DNA from: Fistularia commersonii
Lineage: Eukaryota > Chordata > Actinopteri > Syngnathiformes > Fistulariidae
Direction of reading: 5' to 3'
Assembly: GCA_037954325.1 (NCBI GenBank)
Contig: JBBMNZ010000029.1
Span: 11,753,001 to 11,817,000, forward strand
Length of the DNA stretch: 64,000 nucleotides
The notes under the pieces were generated by a model. That model did not search any database, was not told the origin of the DNA, and saw only the letters and a program-made list of their open reading frames with translations. This document shows positions 63,870 to 64,000 of the stretch, in pieces. A program made the position numbers and the translations under genes. How positions within the stretch are numbered: the stretch's first letter is position 1; each line of letters begins with the position of its first letter.

Positions 63870-64000
63870 CCCTGACAACCATCCAAATAACCTCAATCCT
63901 GCAATATGCTAGACTGGATAATGTACGCGACACAACGGAATTTCTTGGACTCCTGAACTATCACAGGCACCACATCCCTCATTTTGTGGATCAAATGGCT
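63870..64000 (+). pseudogene. ERV-A RT connection, start
   Basis: ITSILQYARLDNVRDTTEFL then GLLNYHRHHIPHFVDQMA: the 'FLGLLNYHR' segment of class I RT connection domains. It is in a new frame and reaches the window edge, so the element goes on. Confidence 0.75.

Larger units (their letters stand above)
59638..64000 (+). mobile_element. ERV-A copy 2: provirus, LTR-gag-pro-pol, runs off window
   Basis: Plus-strand class I provirus: LTR (59638-60095, left end truncated), primer-binding site, repeat-rich leader, gag, CCHC, protease, RT fragments. It continues past 64000, where RT connection is being read. Colinear LTR and leader tie it to copy 1 at 20.6-21.7 kb. Stops break gag, and a deletion joins protease to the RT palm. 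Confidence 0.85.

Overview
The window reads as vertebrate, most likely teleost fish, DNA that is almost entirely transposable elements and their debris. The evidence is the company of elements: many copies of a Rex3/RTE-type LINE with an APE endonuclease and FADD reverse transcriptase, L2-like LINE pieces including the fish L2/SINE 3' tail, a second APE LINE with an (ATCC)n tail, a restriction-enzyme-like-endonuclease LINE, tRNA-type SINEs, Tc1/mariner, pogo-like and hAT DNA transposons, long (CA)n, (CT)n and (TTA)n microsatellites, and class I (gamma/epsilon-like) endogenous retroviruses. No intact host gene and no bacterial-type operon, rRNA or CRISPR is visible. Species cannot be fixed from sequence alone.

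Layout. 0.7-1.9 kb: two L2-like LINE pieces. 2.3-3.15 kb: internally deleted hAT element with a BED zinc finger. 4.5-10.4 kb: RTE and L2 fragments with (CA)n and (CT)n arrays, ending in a convergent inverted pair of RTE 5' ends. 11.5-12.8 kb: minus-strand (ATCC)n-tailed LINE. 12.8-15.7 kb: quiet DNA with a dispersed repeat and a SINE. 15.7-21.7 kb: a retroviral block, with a minus-strand provirus remnant (ERV-B: RT to env) abutting a plus-strand one (ERV-A: env, LTR, leader). 23.5-27.0 kb: a mariner-type MITE, then a near-full RTE. 28.2-37.7 kb: an (ATCC)n-type LINE split by a minus-strand provirus (ERV-C, gag-pro-pol-env) with a readable 5-bp target duplication. 40.1-41.65 kb: a Tc1-like transposon with TA duplications. 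43.8-47.7 kb: RTE copies and a SINE. 48.8-51.4 kb: a pogo-like transposon carrying an inserted RLE LINE that has the longest open frame in the window. 52-53.2 kb: hAT terminus and dispersed repeat. 53.85-59.6 kb: RTE/L2/(ATCC)n-LINE mosaic. 59.64-64 kb: a second ERV-A provirus, plus strand, LTR, tRNA-Trp-like primer site, leader, gag, protease, partial pol, running off the window.

Almost every reading frame is broken by stops, frameshifts or deletions, so the parts do not work together as a living system. The informative content is historical: nesting order, recombination between proviruses, a microsatellite born inside an RTE reading frame, and which reading frames stayed open longest. Clade names are family-level recognition from motifs; no database search was possible.
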